Under the pieces are notes generated by a model. That model did not search any database. It was not told the DNA's origin and saw only the letters and a program-made list of their open reading frames with translations. From Spirometra erinaceieuropaei (Eukaryota > Platyhelminthes > Cestoda > Diphyllobothriidea > Diphyllobothriidae): DNA of 64,000 nt. The translations under genes were made by a program, and so were the position numbers. Below, one piece after another: positions 21,649 through 33,649 of the stretch; the stretch's first letter is position 1, and every line of letters starts with the position of its first letter. The stretch lies in assembly GCA_902702965.1 (NCBI GenBank), contig CACRXP010000643.1, forward strand, positions 43,341 to 107,340. Direction: 5' to 3'.

Positions 21649-21870
21649 ACATATATATGGCAAATGTATTATAGCGTGCTCCCTACATAGGTATTAACTA
21701 AAAGCCCAGACACGAGTTTCGCCGACATTCTACCGCTGCGTGAGACAGCTGCGAGGTGTTCGACTCTTCAGTGGGTTCTCCAGCGTTCCCTATGTCGGCG
21801 AAACATGCGTCTGGGTTTTTAGTTAGTATCTACGTTGGGAGTACGGTATAATACATTTGCCATATATGTT
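21649..21870. repeat. Short hairpin within a family C repeat
   Basis: Arms 21649-21729 and 21790-21870 (about 80 bp each) are inverted copies, separated by about 60 bp. The outer end is ACATATATATGGCAAATG. The arms contain the family C block AAAAGCCCAGACACGAG. Confidence 0.7.
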
Positions 21871-22349
21871 TCATACTACTCGTAGTACTACTTGTTTGCA
21901 CAATGGGCATTACATGGTTATTCCACAGTAGTTGATTGTGTTCGACTCAAGTGTTCATATAAATGCCGGATTTGACCTTAAGAAGTAGTGTCCCGGAGAC
22001 TTCACTCCTTGTCCTGCACTGAATAACTTCTGAAATTATTCGCTTGATACATATATAAGTATTAAGCCAATAAGTTCAGAAATTTTTACGTGCAGGACAT
22101 GTAGTCAAGTGCCTGGGACATGACTTTTTAGGGTCAGACCCGAAATTTCAATTAACGGCACGGTACACAATACGGTATGGCCATCAGTCATGCAAAATTA
22201 TATTACTAGTTGGAATTCTGGGCTTGACACAAAAAGTTATGTCCCCGACAATTGGTTCAATTTCTTGCAGTGAATATTTTCCGAAATCATTATCTTCATT
22301 GTGTTCTGCATTTCACACACCAAAAATCGCATAGGCGACCCTGGGGAAC

Positions 22350-22600
22350 CCACTGAGGAGCCGAACCCCTCGCCGGTGTACCATGCAGCGGCAAAATACT
22401 GACTAAATACATGTCTGGGCTTTTGGCTAGTACCTATGTCGCGAGAGTTCAGTAGAACCAGTGGATTGTATTTCCGTTCTAAGACAGGTACTAGCTAAAC
22501 GTCCGCACATGAGTTTCGTCGATGTTTCTGTTCATACTTTAGCAACTCCAAGGGATTCGGCTATTCACTCGGCCCTCCAGTACTACCCATGAGTTTCTGG
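22350..22600. repeat. Family C fragments, head to head
   Basis: A minus-oriented fragment (GTCTGGGCTTTTGGCTAGTA at about 22412) faces a plus-oriented one (GTACTAGCTAAACGTCCGCAC at about 22491). Confidence 0.5.
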
Positions 22601-22749
22601 TAATATAAACTGCGTGTAAATATCCAGGCAATAATTCAAAAAATTATTGCCTCTTATATAAGTATATGTGCGTAAAAGCTTAAGGTCCAGATATCTTGTC
22701 TCATTCACAGTTATCAAAAGGATAAAAAGGAGGCGATTCTATGAATCAA

Positions 22750-23701
22750 CATTCAGTGAACGATCTCATGGCCTGTTACCCAAAAATTCGGAAACGCGCT
22801 TTCTACTAGGAAGGATTACTTAACTAAGGATTGCAAAACTAATTATATTAGGGCATAATCTATTAATATTTCGGACTTTCTGTGATGCTGGTCTTTGAAT
22901 TTACTTATTTCCGCCTACCCGTCAAACCCACACTCGATAATAAACGACTGCATAGGTAACATGCACTTTTTCACCGGTTTCCAGATATATTTTATAAAAA
23001 AATCCACAAAAATGTCCTTTCTTACATTCATTTGATAGCAAACCACATCTGCTTTAAACTTTGCCCTCAAAAGGTGTACCCTTCGGTTTCATAATGGCCT
23101 TTCTGTTATCGAGCCACTTTGAGTTCGATCTTCCGTTGTATTTGCGCATAGCCTTTTGTCTACAAGCTAAATTGCCTTTCGCGTAGGGAAAGCCATATAT
23201 TCCCGTATGTTATTTAGAAGATGCCACTTATAAATGGGTGTAGACTATACTGCCTACTTCATGAGGAACATTAATAAATGAGAAAGTACTGTGAGGTGGG
23301 GGTGAAGATTTCATGGACTTAAAGAATCACATATGTAGAAACTTTTCTAAAACCGAAAGAGAAACCTTTGGACATAAAATTTGAATATGTGAATTTCTAC
23401 CAAATGACCGCAAGTTATGATGTTTCCATGAATGTTCTTTATAAAATATATATGGAAACCAATGAAAAACCTATGGCAAATGCCAACTACTTACGTAGTC
23501 ATTTATTTTCGAATGCAGTTGTGGTAGGCAGCCGAAAAGAGGCGAGTTAAAAAGCCAACATCCCCGTGAGTCTCAATTACTATAGTATTATGCCGCATAA
23601 TACTTAATATTACAACACCACCCAAGCAGTTCTCCCCGAATGAAAACGAATTTCAGAATGTCGCTTAAGGTTTCAGGAGAACGGCAACTGGTCGTGAGCA
23701 T
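22750..23701 (+). mobile_element. Palindromic element, copy 6 (old, diverged)
   Basis: Both ends and the forward core can be followed but with many substitutions, for example ATTCGGAAACGCGC at the left and GAAAACGAATTTCAGAATG at the right. The arm palindrome survives as CTACTTACGTAG near 23488. Confidence 0.65.
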
Positions 23702-24167
23702 ATTTGCACAAATAACTGGATTTAAGGGCGTCCTGCTTAAGTCCAGATTCATTTGCTTTTCGTCCTAGAGGCAAAGCACAATACAGCAAAACGCTTGCCA
23801 AGAAATTCACCCCTTCATCCGGCAGACACACTACCTTCTCTGACAGCATCCGGAAGTGAACACCGTGTCACCAGCCGCGCCGCCCACCTCACACATAACC
23901 CATTAATCAAAACGAAAAACGGAAATCTGAATGCCTGTCCCCAAAGGTTTGGCAGATCACTCAGTCCCATTCTTACGCGCGGAGTGATAAACCAATTTCC
24001 CCTAGTCCACCTAAGATGCTTTCATTTCGGCAAGCATTGTGGCTTTTGTCGATGAGAAGCAGTAAAATAGGGAGGGTGCAGAGCGATTTCTGCTCACCTC
24101 TGTTAAAAAAACAGGGCAGAGGAGACCGCGAGGGTATAGCCCGCAAAAAATGACTTTTGGAGCAGCA
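23702..24167. other. No gene recognised
   Basis: A 100-codon frame lacks any motif. Nothing supportable. Confidence 0.4.
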
Positions 24168-25155
24168 GTGGGCTAACTCATGAGATCTCAACAGAAATTC
24201 CAAACTGCGTTTTCGTTTAGAAAAAATTTATTAAGTAGGTTTGTAAAAGTCGTCCGCCTGCAACATAATTTCATAATATTTCAATTACCTCAGGATGATG
24301 GCATTTAAACGAACTTCCTTCCGTCTGCATGCAAAAACTACATTCTGTAAAAAATGACCACTTAATTAGCCAGCATTTTTGTTGCTGATTCTCGACGTCC
24401 TTGGAGATTTAATTATATTTCACAGAAAAAAGCATTAAATTATTCATTATTTTGCCCATTTAGTAGAAAGTTACGTCTTCTTTCAATTTGACACTCGAAG
24501 GAGGGGTGCAAATTGATTTTAAACGAGTTTTCAATTGTGAGATTTTTTATTATCGTGACATGGCTCTTCATAAAGCGTCAGGTCTCTGCATTTACCAATG
24601 TGGCCTGTAAAGTCGACAATTGGGCTCAAATCCACTGCTTAATTTTATGAACCCTATATGGTTCACTTTTTTACCGTAGGGAAATTTATGGTTTTCCGTA
24701 CGCGGAAAATATACGGTTTGTAGATAGGAAACCCTGAATGCAAGTGTAACGGCAGGTTGGGTTCAAAATTATTCGAGACTTGGGAAAGTTTTATAAAACC
24801 AAATTATACACTTTCTTCGAGTATAAAATTAAAAGAAGACGAAATTATCTACTGAATGAGAAAAAGAATGAATCTTTTCGTGCATGTCTTTTATGAAATA
24901 TAACCGAATCTTTAAAGGCATCGAAAATCAATGAAAAAATGCATGCTGTTTAAATAGCTATTTTTTACTGAGTTTGGTAATTCGATGCAGCCAAAAAGGA
25001 GTTTCTTCGAAAGCCGGCATCTCAAGGTAACTGAATTATTATATAATTATGCTGCAAGATGATAGGTTTTGCAACCATACTTAATTAATCTTTCCAAAAC
25101 GAAAATGTATTTTGGAATTTCTGTTGAGATTTCATGAGTTAACGTACTTACCGGA
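24168..25155 (-). mobile_element. Palindromic element, copy 7 (full length, core inverted)
   Basis: The termini look as in copy 1 because the arms are palindromic. The core (24535-24800) is the reverse complement of the cores of copies 1-6, so the element is inserted in minus orientation. Confidence 0.8.
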
Positions 25156-25732
25156 GGCCGAGCATTTTATTTTCGAAAGACTGTAGAAATCTGCGATGCG
25201 TGACAAACCTTTTTCGAATGCTGGAACAGAACTTTAACGTCTTATTCATATGTTAATTGCTCATCCTCCGCCCGCGACGCGTATTACAGAACACCGCTTG
25301 AGAATGACAGTTTTATCCAAGTCCAACATTCGATAGGCAGACGGCGAGATCGATCAGTAGGCGATCCGCATTCTGTGAAAATGCCGGTGGAAAGGTCTTT
25401 ACAAATGAGCATTGTACGGGCAACTGATTCACCATTATTCACCGCTAACTGTATTAAAGGCCTAATGTTGGAGCGCACAAAGGGTTCTTCTAAATTTGCA
25501 TAAATAAAGATAGTAGACTGACAACCTGGAATGGGAGAATGTTGTGGGATAGTTGTGACACAACGCTACTCATTTAAATTTCAACTTTTTCCTAATTTAA
25601 GTCAAAATTTTATATTTCTTCAAGTTGTTTTATTCAGTCTAATCAAACAACGTTACTGATTGACAAACGCAAGCCAACTAAGGACTACTTAAAACATCAG
25701 CTCTGGAAAATATTGCAGATGCGCAAATTATC
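25156..25732. other. No gene recognised
   Basis: Nothing supportable in this stretch. Confidence 0.4.
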
Positions 25733-26340
25733 TTATTAGAATTCAAAAGACAATTTGGCGATCATACGGCTGCTTTCGATAAATTCTCTTCAGGCCTCTA
25801 AATTTATATGGCTATTGAGGTAATGAAGTAAAAGATACGAGCAAGTAGATAATTAAGTTGTAGCTTGGGTTTGGGGAGGGGAGGGGGAGAGTGAAAAACC
25901 ACAATTCTAGTCAGCGCCAGGGAAAAGGTGGGTCCCGACGAAGGTAATTACATGCGGGTAGCTGGCTCGGTGGCTTTGACCCAATTTGACAGCGCTTGTT
26001 GGCTACGGCAGAGGCGGCTGCAATCAGGCTTTGCGGACTGGTCCTGTGCGCACAGAAGAACTTCATACAGGTCCCACAGTTGCCATGGCTCAAAGCCACC
26101 AAGCCAACCACCCGCATGCAATTACCTTCGTCTGGACCCACTTTTTCCCTGGCGCTGACTGGAATTGTGATGTTTTACTCTCCCCTACCCTCCCCTCCCG
26201 AAACCCAAGCTACAGCTTAATTATCTACTTGCCCGTATCTCTTAATTCTTTACGTCAATAGCCATATAAATGTACAGGCCCGAAGAAAATTTATCGAACG
26301 CAGACGTATGCTCGCCAAATTGCCTTTTGAATTTTATAAT
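25733..26340. repeat. Long hairpin: two ~250-bp inverted arms
   Basis: The sequence 25733-25981 is the reverse complement of 26089-26340 at high identity, around a loop of about 107 bp. The G-rich block in the left arm (about 25875-25893) pairs with the C-rich block in the right arm. Overlapping 74-91 codon frames on both strands read the same arm and are not genes. It is unrelated to the palindromic element family. Confidence 0.85.
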
Positions 26341-28325
26341 TGTCATTTTCGCGACTCTTATTAGAAACCAACAAAAAGTAGCCTAAATAAGCAGGTGTTT
26401 TTGGGATTCACCAGCTCGACTTACAAATTACTATCTATTTACAGAACATTGGTGTGTGGGTGGATGGCTGAGCAAGGGGGTTATATAGTGGTACATAAGG
26501 GGGGAAGGAGTAATTGGCGTCACAAGTGGACAGCAGACTACATCGGCATCCACTCCAACGTCCACCGCCATCTGGTTAGCAGCTTTACGAGCAGTGATTG
26601 ACAGTCGGTAGTTATACTCAAATCTTGATTTCGGATATGTGACTTACCTCCGTGTAGCCTTAATTCCGCCAAGCCACGAGCCGTTTTTTAACTATTAAGG
26701 TATAAGACGATGATAGTTACGCATACTTTACCCTTGGAACATCCCTCCTTCTGCCCCTCCTCAGTGTCAGCTTGTAAAAAAACCCCGGGGTTCGTATCTC
26801 TGGTGGTCCCAAAACTGTCTAGATTGGGCTGGCTAGTAACGGTTAATCAGTCAGAAATTGCTACTTTGACCCCTCCTTTCGACTACAAAACTGTCCAGTT
26901 GTAGTACTTTCACAGTTTCTAAGGATGGCCTCCTATACGAGTCCGGAAGTGGGAGTTCATACAACTACGGTTCCAGCGATCACGTCTTCTTCATATTTCC
27001 AATAATCGATACTATACCCGGCATAGAAAACGAAAATAGGCAGCAGTTGTCCAGTCATCATAATGTCAGTAACTGACATTGGTGATGAAATTTCGCATTT
27101 AATGACGCGGACGCTGGCTAGCAGGCAATACTCCCAACAAGTACGAACATCTGCGAGTAATATGGCAGCTGCTAAGTATTCCGCAATATGTGGCGTAATT
27201 CATAAAAGGAGATGGCGGAAATCGAGATGATCGTTCTTAGGCACCTGACGGCCCTTCCTGAAAATGCCCTCTTTCATGAAGAATCCGTTCCCGAGTAATC
27301 TTATTAGGCAAAGTGTTTACAGGTTTTTGAGCGACGATCTACGTTGTCTTACATCCGGACAATTTATTTATGTCAGTATTTGTCCAAAACGTGGTCCGAG
27401 CACCCGAGCGTGTTTTTTCCTGTGAGAGTAGAGCAATTTAACCTTGAGAGTTTTATCAAGCACAACTTGTTGCACTCGAAAATGGGTTTTTTTGCCTGCG
27501 CAAATCGGTTGAAGCAGGATGGGAATTAACAGGCGTCTTTTAAAAAAAGATTTTTGTCGGTTTTAAAAAGTTAAACTTTTAATTCTTTGAGGTTTCCTGC
27601 TCAAAGAGGAAGTAATAACGGCTATAGGCAACCCCTTGTCTAAACGCGTCATACTGTCCTGCCATTTGAGAATAGCCTGTAAGTAGCCCTGAAAGGACGC
27701 ACCATCGAGGGGACATTTCAGCTTTTGAAAATGCAGTAAGGCAGTCTTTATGTGGTCTACTTTCTGCTTATTATTAATTTGGAGACGGAACGAACAGAAC
27801 ATGAGCAGTTTGAGCAACATAGTACTAATCATATGGCCAGTTTTCCGTGCATTTATAGCCACAGAACGGGCCTAACAGCGAGCAGATATAGCGTGAATTG
27901 CTACAATATAAAAAGAAGAGTGAGTTCTTCAGGGTGCAGCAACGCATTATCAGTGTTTCTCGGAAAAAGCCGGCTAAAATCAAAAACATTTTCGAGACTA
28001 TACCTCAGAAATGGGCAAAGTACGTAGATATCCCTCAATAAAGTATCGTATTAGGTTGCTTTTTAAAGAGAAAGATTATTTGAAGAAAATGTCAGCGATA
28101 AAGAGCATATTCCTTACTGACTTCCTTAGTGGAAATTCGCTTTCTTCAACGGCGGGGATTTGAGTTTGGGTAAGTAGCCAAATGTGGCTTAAACGGCCAT
28201 CAACATAAAAAGGAATGCGCAAGAGCTAGTTCTTTAGGTAAAAGCTTTCAAGAGAAATCGTGTTTTGAAGGTTTTGATAATTATATATCAAAGGACTAAT
28301 TAGCAGCGAGGAGGGATGACAGAGA
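26341..28325. other. No gene recognised
   Basis: Several 60-99 codon frames without motifs. No repeat family seen. Confidence 0.4.
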
Positions 28326-28554
28326 ATGCGGGTAGATTGATACAGTACTTTTTCGGGCTTTTTGTGCCTTCATTCAGCCAACCAAAACCTGACCAACAGC
28401 TGGGACCTTAAACACAAACATGCGCACAGACGCACCTGGCGCAGTTGATCCACCAATGGGGTCTGCCAGATGGGTCATAAACACTTCATCGAAACGAAGT
28501 TCTTCAGTGCCTCGCCACCTGTCATTCTCTGTCGCTGCAGATCGGGTATTTATT

Positions 28555-28822
28555 CAATCAGGAATGGGCGCACACTGATCTATTGGCTTCACGAAGCAAA
28601 CAGGCTCCGTATGGGTGGCAAAGGTAACGAACAGGCAACCAATTACCAGGCCGAAGTCGGCCAAGTCATAATAGCAGCATTCTCTGTCATCCCTCCTCGC
28701 TGCTATTATGAGTTGGCCGACCTCGGCCTGGTAATTGGTTGCCTGTTCGTGACCTTTGCCATCCATACGGAGCTTATTTGCTTTGCGAAGCCACTAGATC
28801 TGCGTGCGCCCATTCCTGATTG
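28555..28822. repeat. 124-bp-arm hairpin, copy A
   Basis: Arm 28555-28678, loop 28679-28698, arm 28699-28822, with a few mismatches. The same frame can be read on both strands (GHEQATNYQAEVGQ or similar), which follows from the palindrome. Confidence 0.95.
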
Positions 28823-29489
28823 AAAGGACTTATTATTTTTTTCAGCTGGCTATAGACGTTTGAAACAACGAACTATTTGCTTACAGTTCAATGACGCCTA
28901 TAAAACTCAATGGACTCCGCGATATCCAAAAAAAACAAAGTTTACGACTACATCTGCCAATTGTATTTCAGTTCAGTAGTTACTCTTCGGCCTGTTATCA
29001 CACTACCTTCAGACATCTTTTTCCTGCAACACCTCGATCATCAAATTATGGTGAAGTCCTTTTTGTTTTAACCATTCACATCCCTAGCAATACGTGGTAG
29101 GGATAACTAAATCGATTTCGCGCAAAGAGATCACGAAACACATAACCAGGCAGGACGCACTCGACTTTATATAGCACCAATTCACAGGGGATATATAATG
29201 AATATGTATTTAGAAAAAACCAGTTCTTTAAACGTTCCTGTGCTTATGCCGTTTTATTTGGTCAGTTAATTGCATTGACAAGTATTAGATGCTTCAACGG
29301 TTTGAGTCTTCTTATTCTGCGCGGATCTACATGCTTTCGTAAGAAAGTCGCCATTTCTCATTAGCTAAATAGTACTTGACACATTAATCTTGTATTTTCC
29401 TTTAAACAATGCCCGTCCATTGTTCATTTGATGCCTTTGTGAAAGCCGTTCGAATTAGTTTCGAATTGGCTTGTGATTTTTTCTCTAGA

Positions 29490-29640
29490 CAGAAGATAAC
29501 TACCGACAAAGATAAAAGAGACTAGAATGGTCATTTCTGGCCTTCTAGCCGTCGTTAGCCTGACTCCGGGGTGGGCAATCCCTGGGGCTCAAACTCGCGA
29601 CATTTAGTTAGAACTGCGACGCCCTAACTATAAAGTCACA
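29490..29640 (-). mobile_element. Diverged SINE, minus strand
   Basis: The minus strand has GGCTAACGACGGCTAG, GAAA, and a tRNA-like segment with a B-box-like GCGAGTTTGAGCCCC. Confidence 0.6.
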
Positions 29641-29689
29641 TGCCAATTTTTCTCGTCGGTAGCGTTCGGGTATATTATCAATAGTAAGA

Positions 29690-30020
29690 GTAGACACACC
29701 GATCGCGGGATCGATCTCCAGGGTGTTTCACATCTCGGGGTTGGGTATGACTAGCTGACGACGGCTAATAAGCCAGAAATGACCAGTCCAGCCTCCCTTG
29801 CCTTTGTTCGTAATATTATTCTGCTCGCATTACACTCCACTGTTCGGCTGCTGGCGGGCTTGTGAGAGAGCCCCAAGGCACAACGGAACGAGGGGGTTCC
29901 ATAGCATGATCGCTGAGCGTCCTTCCACCATTATATATACCCGATCGCAACCGACAGGACGAGCGCGTGGCTTAGTGGTTAGGGACGTTGGACTTATAAC
30001 CGATCGGGTCGCGAGAGAGT
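29690..30020 (+). mobile_element. tRNA-derived SINE dimer, plus strand
   Basis: A 3' SINE module (29730-29830) continues into a second unit's 5' segment and tRNA-like part with A-box-like TGGCTTAGTGG. This is the same tandem logic as at 12425-12935. Confidence 0.65.
29749..29793 (+). ncRNA. Hammerhead ribozyme-like motif in SINE, partly decayed
   Basis: CTGACGA, GGCT-AATA-AGCC and GAAA are intact. Stem III (TGACCAGT) and stem I (GACTAG with CCAGCC) have mismatches. Confidence 0.45.
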
Positions 30021-30319
30021 CCCAAGACCCAACGGGGCGAGTGATTCCCGTAACGCAATCGATTTTTAAATAGCTAAGGCATACGTTATGGGTTAGATCA
30101 CCCCCCCCCTATAGGTTTGCAATGGCCTAGCAAGAGCACCTTATAAGTACTGCACCCCCTGAGAACACCACCCGGGAATCCAAAACGTCAGCGAATCAAA
30201 TCTTCACTCCAACGACCGCGTCTTTTTTTCCAATAATGTTACCATTAGCATACAAAACAAGAATCGAAACAGCAAAATTATATTGTCACCTGGCTCGGCG
30301 TCACGGCATAACAGTAGCC

Positions 30320-30790
30320 CTCTGATATGAACAATGATAGTTCGGCTCTCGCGAACAGCGATGTCCACCGACTGCTTCACAGCAGGGGGAAAGCATGCGT
30401 GGTTGTTTATATTAGCAGTAGACTTGCACAGCATCTACCGAACTACATCCTCCCCCCCCCCCACTTTGGGCCCGATGCCAAGACATGTTCAACAAGTCCG
30501 GAGGCGGGAGCGATCGCAGGTAACTGGCACGGCCGGGCCTGCACCCAGGCGTACCACCACATCCTCTGGTCTCCAACAAACACCTGACCATGATTTTGGC
30601 CAACAACAATAAGCGGCTGCAGAGCTCCCAGTTGGCGCGACTTGGCCGGCAACAGGGCCTGTCACCAGACCCCGAATGTAGGTATTTGTTATGGCACGCA
30701 TTTCTGATAACGCCTACCAAAATCCGATTTAACCCTGTGCCCGTCGAGCGCTTCTACCGCGTGGTCCGTTTTAGAGGCGCAGACATAAAC
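30320..30790 (+). repeat. Family B dispersed repeat, in unit A
   Basis: Blocks include CGATGTCCACCGACTGCTTC, a C-run, GTCCGGAGGCGGGAGCG, GGCACGGCCGGGCCTGCACC and TAACGCCTACCAAAATCCG. The most GC-rich and best preserved of the B copies. Confidence 0.75.
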
Positions 30791-30854
30791 TACACAGTAC
30801 CAATGACACATCCACTGTTAATCCCGACCGACGGTGGATTTGCCAGAGGTAATG

Positions 30855-31020
30855 AGAAAAGAGACAAGGGAGACCGAAATGGTCATTGATAGGTCATCAA
30901 CCGTCGTCATCCAGCCAAACTTAATTTCGGGTTGGGATGACATTGGATTGGAACCCGGACGCTTTGGTCCCCGAGCGTTAGCTCCAATGCTGTACCCCTA
31001 AGCAACTAGTCCGCTCTCCC
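30855..31020 (-). mobile_element. Diverged SINE, in unit A
   Basis: The minus strand has GATGACGACGG and a B-box-like GGGTTCCAATCC. The GAAA of the ribozyme core is lost. Confidence 0.5.
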
Positions 31021-32034
31021 TTAGGTTGCTATCAAGGTCCCTCTTCTTCGGTGTAGTTTTAATGGTCCCTTTTATCGTTGGCCCAATGGCGTATCCACGA
31101 GGTATCCCTAAGACTATTACTCACAGACGTGCTTATGGCAATTACTCAAAAAACACAGTTCTAGCCGACGCTAGCCCTGCACGCCAGGATACCCAATTTG
31201 ACTTCCAAAGCAGGAAAAAAACTAAGTTACTTACCTAGGCGTCGTGCTGTACAAAGTACCAGGCAACAATCTGCCAGTAGAAATATTTCCCAAGGCAAGG
31301 CTTTAAGAGGGCACTTCCATCTAAGCTACAAATGAAATTTTATTGTTTGCGTAGCCAGAGTAACACTAGGAACATGTTCATGAACATGTCAGCAGAAGAA
31401 CTTGCAGTGAGAGTAAACGAGTATTCAGATAAATTCATTTGAGAGCATACGGAGGTACAGCCCTCAAGGCTGGAAATTCATGCGTTCAAGGGGAAAGAAT
31501 TCTACCTGAACTTTGCACCCCATGGCGGACACAGCAGTCAGGCAGCTGACCATCAGGACTAGACCTCAGGCGGGTTTAATGAGAAGCTGACTTTTTCCAC
31601 CTGGTATGCAAGGACAGGCAAGATTATCAGTCTTCACGTGGGTACACCTACTCCTCATCTGATCCTTCTGTGGTGGGTTGTGTAGTGTCCAAAACGGGCT
31701 GCTCTGTAGATTTGCTGGACCCAAGCAGGAGTCGGACTAGTTCACGACACTCGTTTGTGGCCTTGTGTTGAGTCCACGCCAGCCCATTGCCACTGCCTAG
31801 CGTGGTGGTTGGTAGATTGATACAGTACTGTTTCGGGCTTATTTTGCCTTCATTCAGCCAACCAAAACCTGGCCAACAGCTGGGACCAGAAACACAAACA
31901 TGCGCACAGACGCACCTGCCGCAGTTGGTCCACAACTGAGGCCTACCATATGGGTCATAAGCACTTCATCAAAACGAAGTTCATCAATGCCTCGCCACCT
32001 GTCATTCTCTGTCACTGCAGATCGGGTATTTATT

Positions 32035-32302
32035 CAATCGGGAATGGGCGCACACCGATCTATTGGCTTCACGAAGCAAACAAGCTCCGTATGGGTGGCA
32101 AAGGTCACGAACAGGCAACCAATTACCAGGCCGAAGTCGGACAAGTCATAAAAGCAGCATTCTCTGTCATCCCTCCTCGCTGCTATTATGACTTGTCCGA
32201 CTTCGGCCTGGTAATTGGTTGCCTGTTCGTGACCTTTGCCATCCATACGGAGCTTGTTTGCTTTGTGAAGCCAATAGATCTGTGTGCGCCCATTCCGGAT
32301 TG
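32035..32302. repeat. 124-bp-arm hairpin, copy B
   Basis: Arm 32035-32158, loop 32159-32178, arm 32179-32302. The arms match better than in copy A. Position 32141 is A and pairs with T at 32196, where copy A has C pairing with G. Confidence 0.95.
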
Positions 32303-32576
32303 AAAGGACTTATTATTTTTTCAGCTGGCTAGAAACGTTTGAAACAACGAACTATTTGCTTACAGTTCAATGACGCCTATAAAACTCAATGGAGTCCGCG
32401 ATTTCCTAAAAAACAAAGTTTACGACTGCATCTGCCAATTGTACTTCAATTCAGTAGTTACTCTTCGATCTGTTATCACACGACCTTTAGGCATTTTTTC
32501 CTGCAACACCTACATCATCAAATTAAGGCGAATCCTTTTTGCTCTAACTAATCACATCCCTAGCAATACGTGGACG

Positions 32577-33604
32577 GGATAACTAAATCGATTTCGCGCA
32601 AAGAGATCACGAAACACATAACCAGACAGGACGCACTCGACTTTATATAGCATCAATTCACAGGCGATATATAATGAATATGTATTTAGAAAAAACCACT
32701 TCGTTGAACGTTTGCGTGCTTATGCCGTTTAATTTGGTCAGTTAATTGCATTGACAAGTATTAGATGCTTCAACGGTTTGAGTCTTCTTATTCTGCACAG
32801 ATCTACATGTTTTTGTAAGAAAGTCGCCATTTCTAATTAACTAAATAGTACTTGACACATTAGTCTCGTATTTTCTTTTAAACAAGGCCCGTCCATTGTT
32901 CGATTGATGCCTTTGTGACAGCCGTTCGAACTAGTTTCGAATTGGCTACTGATTTTTCTCCAGACAGAAGATAACCACCGATAAAGATAAAAGATACTAA
33001 AATGGCCATTATATATATATAATATGTATATATATATACCCGATCGCAACCGACAGGACGAGCCCGTGGCTTAGTGGTTAGGGATGTTGGACTTATAACC
33101 GATCGGGTCGCGAGAGCGAGCCCCAGGGATTGCCCACCCCGGAGTCAGGCAAACGACGGTTAGTAGGCCTGAAATGGCCATTCTAGTATCTTTTATATTT
33201 GTCGGTGGTTATCTTCTGTCTAGAGAAAAATCAGTAGCCAATCCGAAACTAGTTCGAACGGCTGTCACAAAAGCATCAAACGAACAATGGACGAGACTTG
33301 TTTAAAAGAAAATACAAGATTAATGTGTCAAGTACTATTTAGTTAATTAGAAATGGCGACTTTTTTACAAAAGCATGTAGATCTGTGCAGAATAAGAAGA
33401 CTCAAACCTTTGAAGCATCTAATACTTGTCAATGCAATTAACTGACCAAATAAAACGGCATAAGCACGCGAACGTTTAATAAAGTGGTTTTTTAAATACA
33501 TCTTCATTATATGTCCCCTGTGAATTGGTGCTATATAAAGTCGAGTGCGTCCTGCCTGGTTATGTGTTTCGTGATCTCTTTGCGCGAAATCGATTTAGTT
33601 ATCC
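32577..33604. repeat. 430-bp-arm inverted duplication
   Basis: The sequence 32577-33010 reappears as its reverse complement at 33175-33604 (GGGATAACTAAATCGATTTC at one end, its complement at the other). The 164-bp centre holds a TA repeat and the tRNA-like part of a plus-strand SINE (33041-33175). Unit A has only one copy of the arm sequence. Confidence 0.9.
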
Positions 33605-33649
33605 CGTAGCATGATCGCTCAGCGTCCTTTTACCATTATACATACCCGA

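Larger units (their letters stand above)
28326..31808 (+). repeat. Segmental duplication, unit A
   Basis: A segment of about 3.5 kb starting GGTAGATTGATACAGTACT and ending CTGCCTAGCGTGGTGG, followed immediately by unit B. Identity with B is high by eye over 28326-29470 (offset 3480) and 30180-31808 (offset about 3700). It contains a hairpin, SINE pieces and a family B repeat. Paired frames (30590-30889 with 34289-34594; 31026-31238 with 34731-34943) persist only because the copies are similar. Confidence 0.9.

Noticed and set aside
28470..28823. 117-codon frame (and its twin at 31950-32303)
   Set aside because: It spans the hairpin, and the same peptide is readable on both strands. Repeat structure explains it.
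30590..30889. 99-101 codon frames conserved between the duplicated units (also 34289-34594)
   Set aside because: They cross from a family B repeat into a SINE. Conservation reflects recent duplication.
31026..31238. 70-codon frames with hydrophobic N-terminus in both units (also 34731-34943)
   Set aside because: Differences between the copies are mostly amino-acid-changing, so I see no sign of selection on the protein.
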